From assembly GCA_010671905.1 (NCBI GenBank), contig JAAHII010000001.1:1488001-1552000 (forward strand): a stretch of 64,000 nucleotides of DNA, in the 5' to 3' direction. The notes beneath the pieces are model-generated. The model searched no databases and was not told where the DNA came from. It was given only the letters and a program-made list of their open reading frames with translations. This document shows, in pieces, positions 33,785-43,765 of this stretch; the first letter of the stretch is position 1; each line of letters starts with the position of its first letter. The position numbers and the translations under genes were made by a program. The DNA is from Leptolyngbya sp. SIOISBB (lineage in GTDB: Bacteria; Cyanobacteriota; Cyanobacteriia; Phormidesmidales; Phormidesmidaceae).

Positions 33785-35642
33785 TTAATGAGACCAAAGC
33801 CACTGGGTAAGCTGTCCCCTGGCAGTCAGACTGAGAAAGCCGCACTCTTCGCTATCTCCGTTCTGGCATAAGGGTTGCAGGGCAATCAGGGCTCCACTTA
33901 GAGCGGCCGTTTGACCGATCTCGCTTTTGCGCGGTGCGGTGTTTTCCGATTGTCCCAGACGGGTCCACAGCTGTAGTTGCCCATCTTGACTACCCGCGAC
34001 AACCCAGGGCTTGGTCGTGTGGGGAAGCAGCGATCGCACTGGCAAATAAAACCCTGCCGCTTTTGCTGTTTGCCAGGTGCCGCCCGTTTGAGGACACCGC
34101 CATCGTAGCGTGACATCCCAGCCTGCAGTGACGAGCACGTCGTCCCCTGGCAACCAAGCGATCGCCGTAATCGCCCCCGGTTGCTGACTCAGCGTTCTCA
34201 AACCAGTCTGCGTTTGCCAGTCCCAAACTTTGATGCTGCCTTGACTGTCGCCACTGGCTAACAGTTGGCCATCATGACTGAGGGCAAGGCTGGTGACCTT
34301 GGCCGTATGGTCAGACCAGGTGCCGCGCCAGGCTTGGGCTGGCCAATCCCATTGATGAATCTGGCCCCGGACATCGGCAACCAATAGCCTCTCGGCGTTG
34401 GGGGGTAAAGAGGAGGTGAGAGACCGCGACATCTATGTGAGTTAGTTCACAGGGTTGCCAAGCATCGGTTTGCCAATCCCAACGCTGCAACCGGCCCTGG
34501 CGATCGCCCGTCACGAAAATCGGGGCTTGGGGATGCGCAGAGATCGCAGTCACATGCTGGGGTGTGGGCTGCAAGGGAACGTCTAACGCGGGGGAGGAAA
34601 GCGATCGCACCGCCACGGTAGCGTCCGTCGTTAACACCACGAACTGTTGAGTGGTCGTGAGCACAGCTAAATCCCGACTCGGCAAATCCAAATCTAGCTG
34701 GGTCTGGGGTGACCATGAGCGAGACTGCGATCGCCCCGTGGGTACTGGGTCTGGAGCGATGGGCAGAGACAGGCCCAAGCTCGCCATGATAGTCGTCGCA
34801 TCCGGTAGGCGATCGCGCAGGGCGGGCTGCACCATGCCGTCAATCAGCGTCGCCAAACTTGGAGCGACATCGGGAACAATGCTGCGCCACTGCCAACAGC
34901 CATTGATGCTGTCAAACAGGTCAAAAGGCTGCAGACCCGTGAGCAAATGGAGACACACGACTCCCAAGCTATAGAGGTCGCTGGCGTAGGTAGCCTCCCC
35001 CCGCAACTGCTCTGGGGAGGCGTAATCAGCACTGCCAATCAGGGTGCCGGGACGCGCCATTTGGGTGGCAGTGACGGGTTTGATGGCACCAAAATCCACC
35101 AACCACCAATCCGGTTGGCCCGACGGTTGGCGAAAGTTGCTGGGTTTGATGTCACGGTGAATTAGGCAATGCGCGTGCAAATGCTGCAGAACTGGCAAGA
35201 CGTTACGTAAAAAGGCCCGCACCTCATCGCTATCAAACGGGCCCATTTTCTCCTGTAGGCGCTGATCGAGATGCGGCCCGACTAAAAACTGCTGCACCAA
35301 AAACTGCTGGTCGCCTCGTTCAAAATAGGCCAACAAATCCGGGATTTGGGGATGATAGCTGGCGATCGCGAGATGCTCCACTTCTTTACGAAACCGCTCG
35401 GCAGCTTGCGTTCGCGCCAGCACCGTCTCACCCTCCGGCGTGAATTGTTTGATCAAACACTGGGATCCCACCAGCGTGGCGCGATCGCGCCCCACAAAGG
35501 TGTGACTATTACGGCCTTCCCCCAGGCTATAAACCGCCTCGTAGCGATCGCCCAGATGCAGTCGCCAACCACAGCTTTGGCAAAACCGATGATGATCAGG
35601 ATTTTTCGGTTCGGCACACTGGGCATTCAAACAGTGAATCAT
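33785..35642 (-). pseudogene. Serine/threonine protein kinase with 4-Cys prefix and WD40 repeats, interrupted by a frameshift
   Basis: The N-terminus has a 4-Cys prefix (C4, C9, C21, C24) found in cyanobacterial Ser/Thr kinases. The kinase domain follows with HRDIKPSNF, VDFGAIK and SADYASPEQLRGE. WD40 repeats begin around residue 360 (VTAISAHPQAPIFVTGDRQGRLQRWDW). At the six-G run 34400-34405 the frame shifts: the reading frame continues as the WD40 frame to 33785 (SLALSHDGQLLASGDSQGSIKVWDW). Removing one base would restore a single ~618-residue protein. Both halves are otherwise undamaged. A sequencing error is as likely as a true mutation. The start overlaps the stop of the upstream gene by four bases. 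Confidence 0.85.
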
Positions 35643-36649
35643 CGAAATCGCCAGCGCATCAATAGGGGCAAATGGTCGGAGGCTTCTCCCCCCTCGTTGA
35701 GCACCCGTGCCTCTAGCAATTCGATGCGATCGGGCGTATAAAAAATGTAGTCCAGCTTGAACTCCGGTGTGTCCGAGCGATACGTAAACTGCTCGGATGA
35801 GCTCCAGTCTGCCGCGACCACCACGGGTTCGAATATCGAGGAATCTAATACTGTTTGAATGGAGCGCGGGGTGCCTTCAGCATCGCGATTGAGGGCGCTG
35901 TTGAAATCTCCCAACAGCAGCACCGGATACTGCTCAGCGTAGGTTTCGGCTAGGGCCAACACAGATTCCGTTTGACTTTGCCGGGTCGGGCGATCAAAGG
36001 CCTCTAGGTGCAGGTTAATCACCACGACAATTTGTCCATTCACGTCCACCTGGGCGACTTGGGCCAGGCGATCTAAATATAGAGCGTTGTAAAAAAACGG
36101 ATTACCTGCCACCTTGTCGAGCACGAGGCGCTCCTGTTCCACGATGGGCCAGCGGCTCAAAATCGCTTGTCCCGATAGCATTTGCCCAAAGTGAACTGTG
36201 GGTGGCCAAAAGGGAAAGGGCACATAGCGCTTGTCCCAGTTAATGGCGATCGCCCGTTGCGGATACGCCAAAGCATCGCCCAAGGCGGCTACCTGATCCA
36301 CCTGATACGACCGTCGCGAGTCTAGGTCAATTTCCTGCAACGCTAGGATGTCGGGGGCTAGTGGCTCCAGAGCCGCGATCGCGATCGCCAAATTCGTCTC
36401 ATACAGGCTGGCTTCTGGGCGCACCGCTTGATTGTTGGTTAACCCGGATAAATACCCAATGTTGTAAGACACCACCGAAAACTCAGCCGCCTTAGTGGTT
36501 AACGGGTAAGCGTCATTCACCGTGATCTGGGCATACTCCGACTGCGACAATCGTCCAGAACTCGCCCACCAAAAGAACACCGCTAGGGTTGCGAGCCCAC
36601 CGCCTAACAAGAGCACCAGTCCCACTATCATCGCTGTCAGCCTCTTCAT
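35639..36649 (-). CDS. Endonuclease/exonuclease/phosphatase-fold protein, membrane-anchored
   Basis: The 336-residue protein begins with one hydrophobic anchor (IVGLVLLLGGGLATLAVFFWW). The EEP fold then shows VVSYNIGYL, LALQEIDLDSR, VVVINLHLEAF, LLLGDFNSAL and the terminal ASDHLPLLMRW with catalytic Asp-His. Family members hydrolyse nucleic acids, inositol phosphates or sphingomyelin, and the substrate here cannot be read. It precedes the WD40 kinase with a 4-base overlap, so it is cotranscribed with it. Confidence 0.9.
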   Translation of the reverse strand: MKRLTAMIVGLVLLLGGGLATLAVFFWWASSGRLSQSEYAQITVNDAYPLTTKAAEFSVVSYNIGYLSGLTNNQAVRPEASLYETNLAIAIAALEPLAPDILALQEIDLDSRRSYQVDQVAALGDALAYPQRAIAINWDKRYVPFPFWPPTVHFGQMLSGQAILSRWPIVEQERLVLDKVAGNPFFYNALYLDRLAQVAQVDVNGQIVVVINLHLEAFDRPTRQSQTESVLALAETYAEQYPVLLLGDFNSALNRDAEGTPRSIQTVLDSSIFEPVVVAADWSSSEQFTYRSDTPEFKLDYIFYTPDRIELLEARVLNEGGEASDHLPLLMRWRFR

Positions 36650-36756
36650 GACTACCTTTCACCGATTGATTGCTGAGAACCCCTTGGTTGCGCACAATAA
36701 GAGGCAGCCAGCTTACTAACTCTGGTATTCTGGCACCTTCATCCCTACGGCCCGCT

Positions 36757-37896
36757 ATGTCAATCAAAAACCTTATCTTTTACGGTCTGCTGATTTTTGT
36801 GCCCATCTCCTTGGCGGCCCGCTTTTTAGGCTGGGGAGAACTCGTCGTTTTCATCACCGCTGGACTCGCGATTATTCCCCTTGCTGGGTGGATGGGGGCG
36901 TCAACGGAAGAAATCGCTGTCGTTTTGGGGCCATCTTGGGGCGGGTTATTGAACGCTACTTTCGGGAATGCGACAGAACTGATTATTGCGCTGATTGCCT
37001 TAAACGAAGGGTTGGTGAGTGTGGTGAAATCCAGCATTGTCGGGTCGATCATCAGCAATTTACTGCTCGTGCTGGGCTTATCGATGCTGCTAGGTGGCAT
37101 CAAGTATAAAGAACAGGATTTTCAGCCAGTGATGGCCCGGGTCAATGCTTCGGCGATGAATCTAGCGGTTATCGCCATCCTGTTGCCCACCGCAGTCGGG
37201 TTTACCTCCACGACCATCCCTGAAATCACTCTCCAAAATTTGTCCGATGCCGTCGCCATTATCCTAATTGCCGTTTATGGGCTGACGCTGCTCTTTTCGA
37301 TGAAGACCCACACCTATCTTTACGATGTGGGCACTGCCGACTATGAAGAGGCTCCGGTGCGGCCCTCTCAAAGTCTCTCGCCAGAGTCAGCTCACCCTTC
37401 AGAACCGGAACATTCGCCCAATCTCAAGCTCTGGATTCCAGTGCTAATTGGGGCCACGCTTATCGTCGCGGTCGAGTCAGAACTCTTGGTGAATGCGCTG
37501 GAACCCGCGACAGAACAATTGGGACTGTCACCGTTATTTACCGGGGTAATTTTGTTGCCCATTATTGGCAATGCGGCTGAACATGCGACAGCTGTCACCG
37601 TCGCGATGAAAAACAAAATGGAACTGTCAGTCTCAGTCGCAGTGGGTTCGAGCATGCAAATTGCCCTGTTTGTGGCACCGCTTTTGGTGCTGGCGGGTTG
37701 GGTATTGGGCGAACCCATGGATCTCAGTTTTGACCCGCTGGAATTGGTGGCCGTGGCCGTGGCCGTTTTGATTACCAATTCGATTAGCTCTGACGGGCGC
37801 TCTAACTGGCTCGAAGGGACTCTATTGATAGCCACCTACGCTATTCTCGGCTTCGCCTTCTATTTTCGTCCCGCGCTCGGAGTCGTAGCTGGGTAA
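36757..37896 (+). CDS. Calcium/proton antiporter (Cax/VCX1 family)
   Basis: This 379-residue transporter has eleven or so hydrophobic segments in two homologous halves. The paired signature repeats are GNATELIIALIALNEG in the first half and GNAAEHATAVTVAMKNKMELS in the second. They carry the ion-binding Asn, Glu and Ser residues of Ca2+/H+ exchangers. An acidic loop (~residues 190-210) separates the halves. The ATG at 36757 is preferred to an upstream start at 36670, which would add a non-hydrophobic leader. It is divergent from the endonuclease/phosphatase gene. Confidence 0.93.
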   Translation: MSIKNLIFYGLLIFVPISLAARFLGWGELVVFITAGLAIIPLAGWMGASTEEIAVVLGPSWGGLLNATFGNATELIIALIALNEGLVSVVKSSIVGSIISNLLLVLGLSMLLGGIKYKEQDFQPVMARVNASAMNLAVIAILLPTAVGFTSTTIPEITLQNLSDAVAIILIAVYGLTLLFSMKTHTYLYDVGTADYEEAPVRPSQSLSPESAHPSEPEHSPNLKLWIPVLIGATLIVAVESELLVNALEPATEQLGLSPLFTGVILLPIIGNAAEHATAVTVAMKNKMELSVSVAVGSSMQIALFVAPLLVLAGWVLGEPMDLSFDPLELVAVAVAVLITNSISSDGRSNWLEGTLLIATYAILGFAFYFRPALGVVAG

Positions 37897-38057
37897 GCAA
37901 GTGCGCCCAGACAAGCAAGGAAATGAAAATTTCTTGCCAGTCGCTTCTCCATGACGACAATCCTCTCACTCCCAACTCCCATACCTAAGCCCTAGCTCCT
38001 TTGGAGCGGCTGCGCCTACGGGCAGGCTATGCCAAACGATCCTCTACCCTCACCGTC

Positions 38058-38309
38058 ATGCCTATTATCGTCACTGTGAAACTCTTTGCGGCGTATCAAG
38101 AAGCCTATGGTCAGCCTGAATTGACGCTGGAATTACCGACCGGGGTAACCGTAGCAGATGTGCGCGATCGCCTCTTGACTGAGCATCCTGAACTGGAACA
38201 ATGGCGCGACCTAACCCGTTTTGGAGTCAACCTCCAATTCGTGGAGCCAGATACGCCTTTGCAATCCGGGGACGAAGTTGTCTTGATTCCGCCAGTGAGT
38301 GGGGGTTGA
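38058..38309 (+). CDS. MoaD/ThiS family sulfur carrier
   Basis: The 83-residue protein has a beta-grasp fold with TVKLFAAYQEAYG at the start and VVLIPPVSGG at the end. The terminal Gly-Gly is the site of adenylation and thiocarboxylation in MoaD and ThiS. The GDEVVLIPPVSGG ending fits MoaD (molybdopterin synthase small subunit) better than ThiS. No other moa gene is near, so the partner is elsewhere. The ATG at 38058 is used; an in-frame extension to 38001 falls in a cyanobacterial palindromic repeat. Confidence 0.88.
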   Translation: MPIIVTVKLFAAYQEAYGQPELTLELPTGVTVADVRDRLLTEHPELEQWRDLTRFGVNLQFVEPDTPLQSGDEVVLIPPVSGG

Positions 38310-38359
38310 TTGAGCCAGAGCCAGGATGGTCGCCTTAGCGGAGCTTTTTTGCCCACAAG

Positions 38360-38394
38360 AAAAAGGTTCAGATCTTAGGATCTGAACCTTTTTC
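38360..38394. terminator. Bidirectional terminator between moaD-like and rbp genes
   Basis: A perfect 14-bp stem (AAAAAGGTTCAGATC... with its complement, TTAG loop) has A residues on one side and T residues on the other, so it serves both convergent genes. Confidence 0.93.
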
Positions 38395-38453
38395 TTATCT
38401 CAGATAGGGAGTAGTTTAACTACTCCCAGAATCCGTATTGCTAGCTAAAGCAA

Positions 38454-38729
38454 TTAACGTCGTGCAAAGCTACGAGTGTTATTTTGCTCACGAGGGCGAG
38501 CCTTATTAACGCGCATGTCGCGACCCATCCACTCAGCACCATCGAGAGCCTCAATGGCCGCATTCTCTTCGGTCTCAGCGCTTAGTTCGACGAAGCCAAA
38601 GCCGCGCATGCGACCAGTTTCGCGATCAGTGGGTAGCTGTACCCGCTTAACAGTGCCGTACTCAGCGAAGACAGACGTGAGGTCTTCTTCGGTAACGTCG
38701 TAAGACAAATTGCCTACATAGATGGACAT
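38454..38729 (-). CDS. RNA-binding protein with one RRM (cyanobacterial Rbp)
   Basis: The 91-residue protein begins MSIYVGNLSYDVTEEDL and has RNP1 as RGFGFVEL and RNP2 as IYVGNL. A short Arg-rich tail ends the protein. It belongs to the cyanobacterial Rbp group, cold-induced in several species and implicated in mRNA localisation. It lacks the Gly-rich tail of RbpA1-type proteins. A long 5' leader upstream (38730-38900) is compatible with cold regulation but no structure was drawn. Confidence 0.94.
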   Translation of the reverse strand: MSIYVGNLSYDVTEEDLTSVFAEYGTVKRVQLPTDRETGRMRGFGFVELSAETEENAAIEALDGAEWMGRDMRVNKARPREQNNTRSFARR

Positions 38730-39417
38730 AAATTTTCTCCAAAATTTGAGGAATGATGAGAATGAAATTTCGGAGAGAACTTTGCCAGTGGAAAACGTGA
38801 AAAAATCGTTCGTACTTGAAACAAAAACCGCAACCGATATCTACTTATCTCTGTCTAGTGAATCTTAACACCTCCTTCTCTAAGATCGACACCTTATTTT
38901 TGACACAATCGCTCAAAACGTCTGGAAAGCTTAATATTTCCCAGTCCCTTTTTGACAGGCTTGTGATGTACGGAGCGATCGCCCATCACCCTCAAGCACC
39001 GCCAATTTTCTTCCAGCGGGGAACAGACATAAGTTTTCTGCCTGCCTTAGTTTCGGCATCGCTCTATTAAGAGTGTTTGGTTTAGCCGTGATGCCTAATC
39101 TCGTGCAACGGCACCACCAGGTGGTCTGACCGCCGATTGCATGAAGGTCTAGCGAAGTCATGGCACAACCCAGCTGAATTGCCATGACCGTCACAGTGAT
39201 GTGGCCAAGCTGTGCTTAGAACGCGCACCTGTCATGAACAGCCTGGATGCTACATCCATTGAGATGAAAGCGTTACGTCTATCGAGAGATTGCTGGAAAG
39301 GAGCGTTGCTAGCGACTTAATTCCCTGAAACCTGAAGTTCAGAAGCCATTACCTGAATTTATCTGAGTTTTTCCCCGTTGTCGTGATTTGGGAGCTGAGC
39401 GAGTATATATACATCCT
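38730..39417. other. Intergenic region upstream of rbp
   Basis: About 690 bases. The first ~150 are AT-rich and probably the rbp promoter and leader. An 84-codon plus-strand frame at 38816-39070 lacks family features and is not called. Nothing else was recognised before the RNA candidate at 39418. Confidence 0.5.
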
Positions 39418-39488
39418 GTAGACTCGCGTGTGCTCCTAGAGCACAGCCGAGCTGGAACACTTCTTCGGAAGGGCCAGCTCGGTTTTTT
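39418..39488 (+). ncRNA. Candidate small RNA with two hairpins and terminator
   Basis: A TATATA box lies at 39404-39409. Downstream is a short hairpin (TGTGCTC cta GAGCACA), then a terminator (CCGAGCTGG 39447-39455 pairing CCAGCTCGG 39474-39482) with six T residues. No coding frame lies between. It is a free-standing promoter-hairpin-terminator unit in a 1.2-kb gap, so a ~70-base RNA is plausible. Yfr1 and Yfr2 signature motifs were not recognised. The transcription start is inferred. Confidence 0.45.
39447..39488 (+). terminator. Rho-independent terminator in the rbp-putA gap
   Basis: Nine-base stem CCGAGCTGG/CCAGCTCGG with an 18-base loop that itself contains TTC/GAA pairing, followed by six T residues. 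There is no protein gene upstream on this strand. Confidence 0.85.
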
Positions 39489-39695
39489 GTATTTAAAGTG
39501 AATTGGGGCCTCGGCTGCCACTGCGAAGCCATCGGTCAGGTCCTCAGGGCTGGGAACAGCGCGATCGCCTCCAGCCCTGAGGCTACTGTTTATACACATC
39601 TCGTAAAGCCGCTCAAACACTGCATTGCCCCCCTTTGTCCCCCCAATTCTGGGGGGAGACCGGAGTTCACAGTCCCCCAATTGGGGGGGATGTAG

Positions 39696-39862
39696 CTGAC
39701 TTTTCCCGTTATCTTTTTGGGAGAAAAATCCGGCAGGATTTGACCACCCTGGAAGCCTAAAGGCTCGTTGGCAATTCTCAATAGATATCTCTTGTTGAGA
39801 ATCATCTTCGCTCCCAGAAACCTTGATATTTGGTTGTTCTAGGACTTAGTAGGAAAAGTCAG
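39696..39862. mobile_element. Miniature inverted-repeat element, family A copy 2 with 9-bp target duplication
   Basis: This 167-bp element is the reverse complement of 10882-11049 with only scattered differences. It is bounded by CTGACTTTTCC inverted repeats and flanked by GGGATGTAG at 39687-39695 and 39863-39871, a perfect 9-bp target duplication. High identity between copies and an intact duplication indicate recent movement. It has no coding capacity. Confidence 0.92.
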
Positions 39863-39936
39863 GGGATGTAGGGGGCTAGATCTCTGGAAATGACCAACCA
39901 GAAACTTATGTATAAGCGGCAGAGCCCTGAGGAGGT

Positions 39937-42900
39937 CTAATCATCGACTCCGGCGATGGGGGCAAAGCCCTGACGCTGAACGTTTTCACTGACGTGACGG
40001 GGTTCTAAGAACTGCAGCAGATAGTCTGGGCCACCTGCTTTTGACCCGACGCCCGACATCTTTAAACCGCCAAAGGGATGACGCGAGACGATCGCACCGG
40101 TGATGCTGCGGTTGATGTATAGATTACCGACGGCAAATTCTGTTTGCACGCGGTCAATATGGGACGGCGTGCGCGAGTAGAGTCCGCCGGTAAGACCGTA
40201 GTCGGTGTTATTGGCGATCGCCAGCGCTTCGTCAAAGTCTTTTGCCTTGATCACAGCGAGCACTGGGCCAAAAATCTCTTCCTGAGCAATCACGGCATCA
40301 GGTGTAACATCCGCAAAAATGGTGGGGCCAACGAAGTAGCCCTGCTCAGGTACCGATAACGAGAGCGCGACGGTCGCTTCTTGCTGGCCCGTGGCGATGT
40401 AGCTCTGAATTTTTGCTTGGGCTTGGGCGTCAATAACGGGGCCGACTTTAGTGCTCGCCTCAGCCGCATCCCCCACGTTGAGGGAGCGAGTGGCCTCGAT
40501 CAGGCGCGTCATAAAGGTGTCATAGATCGACTCAACGACCATGACGCGGGAACAAGCCGAGCATTTTTGGCCGCTATAGCCAAATGCCGAATACACTACC
40601 CCTTGAACAGCCTGATCCAGATCTGCGCTTTCATCCACGATGATGCCGTTTTTGCCGCCCATCTCAGCGACGACCCGTTTCAAGTGCTTTTGGCCCGGTT
40701 GCCATTGGGCCGCTTTGGCATAAATCTCGCAGCCGACGGCTCGTGAACCGGTGAAAGCAATCATATGGATGTCGGGATGCTGAACAAGATGTGCCCCCAC
40801 TGTGGAGCCGATCGCGGGGAGGAATTGGAGCGCCCCTGGTGGAATGCCCGCTTCGTAGAGGATCTCAACGATTTTTGCCGCAATGACGGAGGAGTTTTCC
40901 GCCGGTTTCAATAAGGTACAGTTGCCCGCCACGAGAGAAGCGATCGTCATGCCCGTTGTGATCGCCAAGGGAAAATTCCAGGGAGAAATGACGACAGTGA
41001 GGCCGCGAGGGAAATAGCGATAGCGATTGGTTTCGCCGGGATAGTCATAGTCATAACCCGCGTCCAACCGTTCCATCTCGTCAGCGTAGAAGCGGCAAAA
41101 GTCGATCGCTTCCGACACTTCCGGATCAGCTTGCCCCAGTGGCTTACCCACCTCCAGCACGAGCCAGGCATTGAGTTCCGCCCGCCGCGCTGCCATGAGG
41201 TCGGCAGCGCGACGCAGGATGGCGCACCGCTCTAAAGTTGGCGTCGCAGCCCAGTCCGGAAAGGCGGCTTTGGCAACGGCGATCGCCGCCTCCGCCTGGG
41301 CTGAACTGGCCATCCCCACCTGGCCCACAAGCTGAGTTGGGTTAGACGGATTCACGGAATCCCGGCTGGTCTCAGTGTTAACGGCCTCGCCGTTAATGAT
41401 TGGGCTGTAGCGCTGCCCCAACTGCTGACGCACCGTTTTCATCGCGGCGGTTGCCGTGTCTCGGTCAGTCGCGATCGCATAATCGGTGTCAGCGGCATTC
41501 TCAAAGGGCGGTGCCCACTCGCCCCAATCTTCAGGCTGTCCCGCTGCTACGGCCACATCGTCGGTGGCAAACTGGGGGGCTCCGAGCAATTCCTCAACGG
41601 AGACGTCTTGCTGGTTTTGTCGTAAAAAGGAGCTATTTGCCGTGTTTTCTAACAGCCGCCGAATCAGGTACGACATGCCGGGAATCAGTTCTCCAAACGG
41701 CGTGTAGACTCGCACCCGATAGCCCTTGTCTGCCATCGCTTTGGCCAGCTTGTCTGCCATGCCGTAGAGCACCTGCAACTCAATATTCCGTTTGGGGATG
41801 TCGAGGGCCTCGGCAATCGCCATGGCATGGGCCTGCGATCGCACGTTATGGCTACCAATCGCAGCATATAAATATTGATGGTTTTCCAGTAGCAGGCGCG
41901 TCATCCGCTCAAAGTTTGCGTCTGTGGAAACCTTTTGGCTGTAAACGGGGGTGGGCCAGTTGTGCTGGCGAGCAGTGATGGTTTCCTGATCCCAATAGGC
42001 TCCTTTCACCAGGCGCACCGTCACGGGGGAGCCCCGCTCTTTGGCCCAGGTCACAAGCCCCTCTAAATCGTGATAACTATCTCGCAGATAGGCTTGCATG
42101 GTGACGCCCAGATCATCGCGATCGCGAAATTCTGGCTCCATCAACAGGTCTTTGAGAATCGCCAGCGTCAGATCTTTGTATTCGTACTGCTCCATATCAA
42201 AGTGGACCATGACCCCCAACTCTGCCGCTCGGCGCAACAGGGTGCGAATGTGCTGGCTTACCGCCTGGCGGCTACCCTCGGCATCTAACGGGTCAAATTG
42301 AGAATAAAAGGCCGTCAACTTTACCGATACCTGCACCTTCGAGAGGGCCTGTTCTCCGGCGCGATCGATGGCGTCAACGGGTTTCCAATGCTGGGCGGCA
42401 GCTGAGAGCTGGGCCATCAAGTCCAGATACCGATACAAATAGGCTTCGGCTTCAGCTTCGGTAATCACTGCCTCCCCCAGCAAGTCCATGGTGAAGGTGA
42501 GTTTGTCCTTTCGCATCCGCTCGATCGCTTTAATCGCCTTATCCATGTTCTCGCCAGAAATGTAGCGATAGGCGAGGGTTTCAACCGCTGGTGCCACCGT
42601 AGTCGCAGCGAGTTGTCCCGGCATCGAGTCCGGATTCGTAAAGTTCAGTAAGCCCTTGAGGGCACTGGGCAACTCCACCGCATCGGCCGAGAGATATTCC
42701 TGTAGGTGGCGAGCGATTTCGGGTTTGCTGCGCAGGGCGGGAAGGGCATCAATAAATCGAAAAAGCTGAACTTTAAGCCCTGGATTATCCATGGCAAAGT
42801 CCATAATTTTATCGTCCCAGCGCATTTGATCTCGCATCTGAGCTAGGAAGTTCTTCTTTTCACGCGTCGCCATGAGCAGACCATTCGCGATCGCCAATGT

Positions 42901-42939
42901 CTTAGCTTCATAATCGGACTGTTGAATTTGAGTAACCAT
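39937..42939 (-). CDS. putA: Bifunctional proline dehydrogenase / L-glutamate gamma-semialdehyde dehydrogenase
   Basis: PutA oxidises proline to glutamate in two steps, FAD-dependent then NAD-dependent. This 1000-residue protein has the proline dehydrogenase barrel in residues ~1-470 (VSVKLTAFYSQF, HFDMEQYEYKD, RLVKGAYWDQE, IGSHNVRS) and the aldehyde dehydrogenase in ~510-990. The latter has VISPWNFPLAI, FTGSRAVGCEI, EMGGKNGIIVD and the catalytic Cys in GYSGQKCSACSR near residue 790. No N-terminal ribbon-helix-helix DNA-binding domain is present, so it does not autoregulate as enteric PutA does. It is divergent from the universal stress gene. Confidence 0.96.
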   Translation of the reverse strand: MVTQIQQSDYEAKTLAIANGLLMATREKKNFLAQMRDQMRWDDKIMDFAMDNPGLKVQLFRFIDALPALRSKPEIARHLQEYLSADAVELPSALKGLLNFTNPDSMPGQLAATTVAPAVETLAYRYISGENMDKAIKAIERMRKDKLTFTMDLLGEAVITEAEAEAYLYRYLDLMAQLSAAAQHWKPVDAIDRAGEQALSKVQVSVKLTAFYSQFDPLDAEGSRQAVSQHIRTLLRRAAELGVMVHFDMEQYEYKDLTLAILKDLLMEPEFRDRDDLGVTMQAYLRDSYHDLEGLVTWAKERGSPVTVRLVKGAYWDQETITARQHNWPTPVYSQKVSTDANFERMTRLLLENHQYLYAAIGSHNVRSQAHAMAIAEALDIPKRNIELQVLYGMADKLAKAMADKGYRVRVYTPFGELIPGMSYLIRRLLENTANSSFLRQNQQDVSVEELLGAPQFATDDVAVAAGQPEDWGEWAPPFENAADTDYAIATDRDTATAAMKTVRQQLGQRYSPIINGEAVNTETSRDSVNPSNPTQLVGQVGMASSAQAEAAIAVAKAAFPDWAATPTLERCAILRRAADLMAARRAELNAWLVLEVGKPLGQADPEVSEAIDFCRFYADEMERLDAGYDYDYPGETNRYRYFPRGLTVVISPWNFPLAITTGMTIASLVAGNCTLLKPAENSSVIAAKIVEILYEAGIPPGALQFLPAIGSTVGAHLVQHPDIHMIAFTGSRAVGCEIYAKAAQWQPGQKHLKRVVAEMGGKNGIIVDESADLDQAVQGVVYSAFGYSGQKCSACSRVMVVESIYDTFMTRLIEATRSLNVGDAAEASTKVGPVIDAQAQAKIQSYIATGQQEATVALSLSVPEQGYFVGPTIFADVTPDAVIAQEEIFGPVLAVIKAKDFDEALAIANNTDYGLTGGLYSRTPSHIDRVQTEFAVGNLYINRSITGAIVSRHPFGGLKMSGVGSKAGGPDYLLQFLEPRHVSENVQRQGFAPIAGVDD

Positions 42940-43339
42940 ACTTTCCTAGATGCAAAACTAAATTTAGACAGTCTAGATAAACCTATTTACAGCCTAGCGC
43001 TTCAGCAATGAGACTGGGTCAACTGCCGTTACTGAAGTAAAAACGACTTGAAATAAACCCAGACACTGCCATTTTTTACGTCAGAAAATGACAATATTCT
43101 CTGACTAAGAAGTGTTGATTCAGTCAGCCACGAGCACGATGTTCTATCAACCTAATTTCAAGCCTTGAATTTGTTAACAATCGATACATGATCAATCAAC
43201 AATAAGCTCTAAAGTAGAGTTGGCGGGGATGAAGACAGGGCAAACTTCTGCTTGATCTTCTGATAATTATAGGAAATTGAGTTTCACCTAACTCAAGCCA
43301 CCTAATCTCAGCATCCAAAAGTCATGAGAGGATTACATA
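42940..43339. other. Divergent promoter region between putA and the stress protein gene
   Basis: About 400 AT-rich bases. The right end carries GAGAGGA before the stress protein start. No gene or structured RNA was recognised. Confidence 0.45.
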
Positions 43340-43765
43340 ATGTCGTTGTTTTCTACTGAAAAAGTCTTAGTTCCCCTTGATTTTTCAGATGAAGCTGTCA
43401 AAGTGCTCAAAGAGACTTTGGAATATGTCAAAGATCCCAGCAAGATCTATGCGCTCTATGTTTTGCCCCCTCTGGAAGCAACGGATCCGGGAGTTGTTTG
43501 GCAAACGGTAGACGATGCGACCCGGATTCAGAAGATCAACGAAATGTTCGAGAAATATTTTCCTGAAGAGGTTTATCAGAACATAAATTTTGTCGTCGAA
43601 GTGGGCAATCCTAGTTCTGAGATTGTTGACTACGCTGAAGGAAATAATATTACTCTGATCGTCATCCCCTCCAGTGGCAAAGCGGGATTGTCAAGATTTT
43701 TTATGGGCTCAGTTTCAGAAAAGGTTGTTCGTTTTACTCGTTGCCCAGTCCTCGTGATTCATTAA
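43340..43765 (+). CDS. Universal stress protein (UspA family)
   Basis: A single Usp domain of 141 residues: KVLVPLDFSDEA at the start, EVGNPSSEIVDYA in the middle and the nucleotide-binding end IPSSGKAGLSRFFMGSVSEKVVRFTRCPVLVIH. The G-2x-G-9x-G(S/T)-type ATP motif is present in modified form (SSGKAGLSRFFMGS). It is preceded by GAGAGGA and is monocistronic. The stress that induces it is not visible. Confidence 0.93.
   Translation: MSLFSTEKVLVPLDFSDEAVKVLKETLEYVKDPSKIYALYVLPPLEATDPGVVWQTVDDATRIQKINEMFEKYFPEEVYQNINFVVEVGNPSSEIVDYAEGNNITLIVIPSSGKAGLSRFFMGSVSEKVVRFTRCPVLVIH

Noticed and set aside
33630-33845. 71-codon minus-strand frame downstream of the WD40 kinase
   Set aside because: It overlaps the kinase end in another frame and shows no ribosome-binding site or family pattern.
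33785-35642. Programmed ribosomal frameshift in the kinase
   Set aside because: No slippery heptamer with a downstream structure was recognised, and the same kind of defect recurs in unrelated genes, so error or mutation is simpler.
38816-39070. 84-codon plus-strand frame upstream of rbp
   Set aside because: No ribosome-binding site and no conserved pattern; the region is more likely the rbp leader and promoter.
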